NCBI RefSeq assembly: GCF_041261205.1 | Contig: NZ_JBGCCH010000004.1 | Location: 1-64,000 of the forward strand | Length of the DNA stretch: 64,000 bases | Direction of reading: 5' to 3' | Origin: Catenulispora sp. MAP5-51 | GTDB taxonomy: Bacteria > Actinomycetota > Actinomycetes > Streptomycetales > Catenulisporaceae | In this document: positions 61,527-64,000 of the stretch, one piece after another | How the letters are laid out: the number at the start of each line of letters is the position of its first letter | Numbering within the stretch: position 1 is the first letter of the stretch | The notes under the pieces: model-generated | The model's database searches: none | Told to the model about the DNA's origin: nothing | The model's input: the letters and a program-made list of their open reading frames with translations, nothing else | Program-made: the position numbers and the translations under genes

Positions 61527-62468
61527 TCACATCCAGCCGAGCTCGATCGTCCAGTACACGTCGCCGGTCGCCGGGTCCAGCTGTGCCGAGACCCCGATCG
61601 TGGTGTTCCAGAACGACAGCAGCGCCCGCCGCGAGGACGGGTCCTTCATCAGCGCGCCGATGACGTCGTCGCCGGGCTTGCCGTGCGCGATCAGCTCCTG
61701 GGACAGCGAGTAGCAGCCCACGTCCGCCGCGCGGCTGAACGGATCGGAGCCGTCGGAGCCGATGTGGCTGAAGTCGCCGGTGTGCGCCATGTCCGTGGAA
61801 TGCAGCTTCGCCGCCTTGGACAGCAGCGAGTCCAGGCTCAGCCCGCTGACCCCCTGCTGGCCCCGGGCGCTGCCGATCTCGCTCAGGGCCGAGGAGACCG
61901 CGGCCGAGGAGTTGAACGGCGCGGTGTTCGACGTCGGCGTGGTCGGCGACGGCACCACCGGCGCGGTCGGCGGGCTGCTCGGGGGAGTGGCCGGCGGCCG
62001 GCTCGGCGTGGAGGGGGCCGACGGCGAGGGCTGCGACTGGCTCGGCTGCGGCTGCGAGGGCCGCGAGGAGGAGGCCGGCGCGGTCGGGGAGTGCGCCGTC
62101 ATCGGCGCCGGGCTGGAGCTCGACGCGGCCGGGGCGGCCGCGGTGCTGGTCGGCGTCGCGGGCACGTCCGAGGACGAACTGGCCGGCGCGGTCACGGTCA
62201 CGAACCCTGGAGCCGCGTTGCCGCCGAAGCCCTGCGCCATCGGCGTTATGCGGTTCGGCGCACCGTCCAGAACCGTCGAACCGGTCCCCGCCGGGCTGCC
62301 GTGCAGGATCCCGGGCGCGACGAAGGCGAACGCGGCGATGGCGGCCGTGGACAGGCTGCCGATGGCGATCGGCGTCGGCCGCAGCGGGCTGAACGGGCTG
62401 CGGCCCCGGTGGCGCGCGCTGTAGGAGCCGGCCCTGATGCCGGCCTCCTGCCACGTGCGTAGGTCCAT
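61527..62468 (-). CDS. CAP-domain surface protein 1
   Basis: 313 residues from ATG 62468 (62507 is a longer option). One hydrophobic helix at about 35-55, probably an uncleaved anchor or signal, then about 110 residues rich in Ser, Pro, Thr and Ala, and a C-terminal CAP (SCP/PR1) domain with LSLDSLLSKAAKLHSTDMAH and FSHIGSDGSDPFSRA. Only part of the CAP signature is present: the ENIA-type motif is replaced by QELIAHGKPGD. Same strand and domain type as the next gene, which suggests divergence after duplication. Confidence 0.75.
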   Translation of the reverse strand: MDLRTWQEAGIRAGSYSARHRGRSPFSPLRPTPIAIGSLSTAAIAAFAFVAPGILHGSPAGTGSTVLDGAPNRITPMAQGFGGNAAPGFVTVTAPASSSSDVPATPTSTAAAPAASSSSPAPMTAHSPTAPASSSRPSQPQPSQSQPSPSAPSTPSRPPATPPSSPPTAPVVPSPTTPTSNTAPFNSSAAVSSALSEIGSARGQQGVSGLSLDSLLSKAAKLHSTDMAHTGDFSHIGSDGSDPFSRAADVGCYSLSQELIAHGKPGDDVIGALMKDPSSRRALLSFWNTTIGVSAQLDPATGDVYWTIELGWM

Positions 62469-62585
62469 GCGCTGATTCCCCCTGGTCCTGCGAGCGCCCG
62501 AAGTCACCAGATGCTACCGCTGAGGCGCAAGGGGAGTAAGAGTATTCGCGGTCTGCCGGGAAGGGATTCTCCCCACGGATCCGGG

Positions 62586-63413
62586 TCAGGAATACCCGAA
62601 GTCCTGGGTCCACCACGGCCCGTCCGGACCGAACTGCACGCCCACCCCGATGGCCTTGGACGAGCAGTTCAGGATGTTGGCGCGGTGGCCCGCGGAGTTC
62701 ATCCAGGCCTCCACGACCGCCTGCGGCGTGGACTGGCCCCGCGCGATGTTCTCGGCGGAGGGATCTGAGTATCCCTGAGCTTCGATGCGGGTCCACGGCG
62801 TCACGCCGGCGGGGGTGTTGTGATCGAAGTAGTCCCGGGCCCTCATGTCGACGCTGTGGCCTATCGCCGCGGCGCGCAGCCGGGAGTCGTCGCGCAGGGC
62901 CGGGCAGCCGTGCGCGACGCGCTGGTCGTTGGTCAGCGCGACGACTTCGGCCTCGTAGGAGGCGGCCTGGTCCGAGGAGACCTGCACGGTCGGCTCGCCG
63001 TTGCCGGTGGGCTGGGCGGACTCGGTGGGCTCGGTGGGCTCAGTGGGCTCGGTGGGGGTGCCGGAGAAGCCGGAGAAGCCGGGCGTGGCCGAGCGGGTCG
63101 CGTCGCGGGACACCGGCGGGGTGGAGCGGCTGCCGGCCGCCGCCGTCGGGTCCGACGAGGGTGACGGGGTCGGGGACTGCGTCGTGACGTCGGCGGGGGC
63201 GGCGCTGGTCGGTGCCGAGCCGCCGGGCCCGAGCGCGACCACGCCTTCGACCCCGGGGCGCAGCATCAGCGGCGCGGTGATCGCCAGCCCGCCGACGACC
63301 GCGGTGATCGCCGGCCCGCGCAGCCTCCGGCGCCGCTGGGGCGCTCTGCGCCGGTGGCTGGTCGGGCGCCGGGGGCGGTCGGACCGTTCCCCGTCGTCAA
63401 GCACTGAGGCCAT
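62586..63413 (-). CDS. CAP-domain surface protein 2
   Basis: 275 residues. A very basic N-terminus (about 35 residues), one membrane helix at about 36-52, a Ser/Thr/Pro linker ending in PTEPTEPTEPTE repeats, and a CAP domain (about 152-275) with HSVDMRARDYFDHNTPAGVT, SAENIARGQ and HRANILNCSSKAIGVGV, the full bacterial SCP/YkwD signature. Calcium-dependent or wall-associated roles are proposed for the family; biochemical function is unknown. Confidence 0.85.
   Translation of the reverse strand: MASVLDDGERSDRPRRPTSHRRRAPQRRRRLRGPAITAVVGGLAITAPLMLRPGVEGVVALGPGGSAPTSAAPADVTTQSPTPSPSSDPTAAAGSRSTPPVSRDATRSATPGFSGFSGTPTEPTEPTEPTESAQPTGNGEPTVQVSSDQAASYEAEVVALTNDQRVAHGCPALRDDSRLRAAAIGHSVDMRARDYFDHNTPAGVTPWTRIEAQGYSDPSAENIARGQSTPQAVVEAWMNSAGHRANILNCSSKAIGVGVQFGPDGPWWTQDFGYS
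63019..63056. repeat. 9-bp coding tandem repeat, CAP protein 2 linker
   Basis: Four copies of the 9-bp unit GGTGGGCTC (one with A for G) encode the PTE repeat of the linker. Copy number is expected to vary between strains. Confidence 0.85.
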
Positions 63414-63861
63414 GCCGCCAAGCTACAAAGGGTCGTTAGCCCGTTCGAGCGACTTGGGCAAAGCTTTGCGTCCCTGGTCGGTCCCGGACCTAGTCGCCGG
63501 GTACCCCCAGGGTGAATTCCCGCTCCGGATAAGGCGGATCCAGGCCGGATAAAGCTTGACGACCCGGTGTCAACAGTGATCGAGTGGCCCCACGGCCTTC
63601 GGGGTCCGCTTTGCGGTGCCCTGCTTCGTGTTGACCCAAGACCCCTTTCGGTGCGACCCTGGTAGTCGCGCACTCCTTTATGTCGGCGCGGTATGCCCTG
63701 TGGTGAAACCGGCTAAACACCGGCCTCATCGCCGATTCATAACGCTTCCGACGCTGCCCCCGCAGCCGGTGCGCGACCACGGCACCACCCTTGTCTGGCA
63801 GGTTGACACCTACAGAGGTTCTGGCGAAGACGCCAGGCACTCATCGTGAAGGACCCTCACT
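63414..63861. other. 448-bp region without a supported gene
   Basis: No convincing coding frame. It holds a 12-bp palindrome GCAAAGCTTTGC (63458-63469), two copies of CCGGATAA about 20 bp apart near 63525-63550, an inverted repeat TTGAC-N8-GTCAA (63556-63573), a possible promoter TTGACC-N18-GACCCT (63631-63660) and a hairpin CTGGCG-AAGA-CGCCAG (63821-63836) shortly before the next gene. It is likely a divergent control region for CAP protein 2 and the downstream gene. Confidence 0.5.
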
Positions 63862-64000
63862 ATGGCTAAGGCGCTTCTCGGGCATGTCGCTGCGGTGGAC
63901 CACCGCATGGTTTCCGAGATGAGGCGGCTCAAGCAGCGCGTCGTCGACCTCGAGGCGTATGTGTCCCGCCTCGAGGACGAGAACGCGGCGCTGGCCGCTT
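63862..64000 (+). CDS. Coiled-coil protein, partial
   Basis: The first 46 codons only. MAKALLGHVAAVDHRMVSEM then RRLKQRVVDLEAYVSRLEDE and NAALAA read as a parallel coiled coil with leucines and valines in heptad spacing. The start is supported by GAAGGA ten bases upstream. Small proteins with this opening occur in actinomycetes without known function. The 3' part lies beyond the window. Confidence 0.7.
   Translation, partial: MAKALLGHVAAVDHRMVSEMRRLKQRVVDLEAYVSRLEDENAALAA

Noticed and set aside
63440-63560. Riboswitch-like pieces before CAP protein 2 (GGGACGCAAAGC on the minus strand resembles the c-di-GMP class; GGGTGAATTC on the plus strand resembles the c-di-AMP class).
   Set aside because: The partner block GGGCAAACC and the receptor part of the c-di-GMP class are missing, and the c-di-AMP match lacks its conserved purine-rich blocks. 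The two matches are also on opposite strands.

Overview
The window is about 70% G+C with third codon positions almost all G or C, frequent GTG/TTG starts and actinobacterial signature genes: ergothioneine egtABCD, an F420-type guanylyltransferase, a futalosine-type amidohydrolase, an HU protein with an H1-like lysine tail, and an ndgR-leuCD pair. Gene order from 19 to 53.7 kb (ndgR, leuC, leuD, hup, cofC/fbiD, plsC, gpsA, ddl, DUF3515, thiL, thiD, rpmB, DAK, recG, rsmD, coaD, DUF177, rpmF, rnc, mutM) is the conserved core order of filamentous actinomycetes. I infer a chromosome from a Streptomyces/Catenulispora-like actinomycete; the genus cannot be fixed from the sequence alone.

Layout. 0-1.5 kb: the tail of one transposase, then a complete IS701-family element with perfect inverted repeats and CTAG target duplications, inserted in the stop codon of a DUF3592 gene; its transposase carries a frameshift. 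2-3.6 kb: acyl-CoA synthetase. 3.65-6.7 kb: a four-gene unit resembling a type VII (WXG100/ESX) secretion substrate locus without the secretion machinery. 6.9-14.7 kb: secreted phosphodiesterase-like protein, amidohydrolase (possible MqnX), MenG, a DMFase-like lipoprotein, an esterase and a MenJ-like reductase; three of these point to menaquinone synthesis and tailoring. 14.7-15.6 kb: folD under a ZTP riboswitch. 15.7-19 kb: a decapitated FUSC remnant, K+ channel, YihY-family membrane protein and PQQ-propeller lipoprotein.

19-30.9 kb: leucine synthesis with its IclR regulator, nucleoid protein, F420 and phospholipid precursor genes, D-Ala-D-Ala ligase, thiL. 30.9-34.1 kb: an accessory block (exporter, Dabb and YciI small proteins, LysR regulator) tied together by a shared ATCGG-N5-CCGAT palindrome. 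34.1-36.2 kb: GNAT, thiD, a small secreted protein. 36.3-40.5 kb: a fully overlapping egtABCD operon without egtE. 40.6-53.7 kb: ribosome, RNA-processing, CoA and DNA-repair genes, interrupted by a coiled-coil protein with a long Gln/Tyr/Pro tail, a secreted PIG-L/propeller protein and a secreted glycine-rich protein.

53.6-63.4 kb: a cell-surface region with three large polytopic GT-C-like membrane proteins, a UDP-galactopyranose-mutase-like flavoprotein and two CAP-domain surface proteins, followed by 448 bp of repeat-rich non-coding DNA and the start of a coiled-coil gene.

Two patterns recur. Many genes start 6-7 nt after a TANNNT box, the actinobacterial leaderless arrangement. Short tandem repeats of 9-12 bp sit at or beyond gene 3' ends and often lengthen protein tails.
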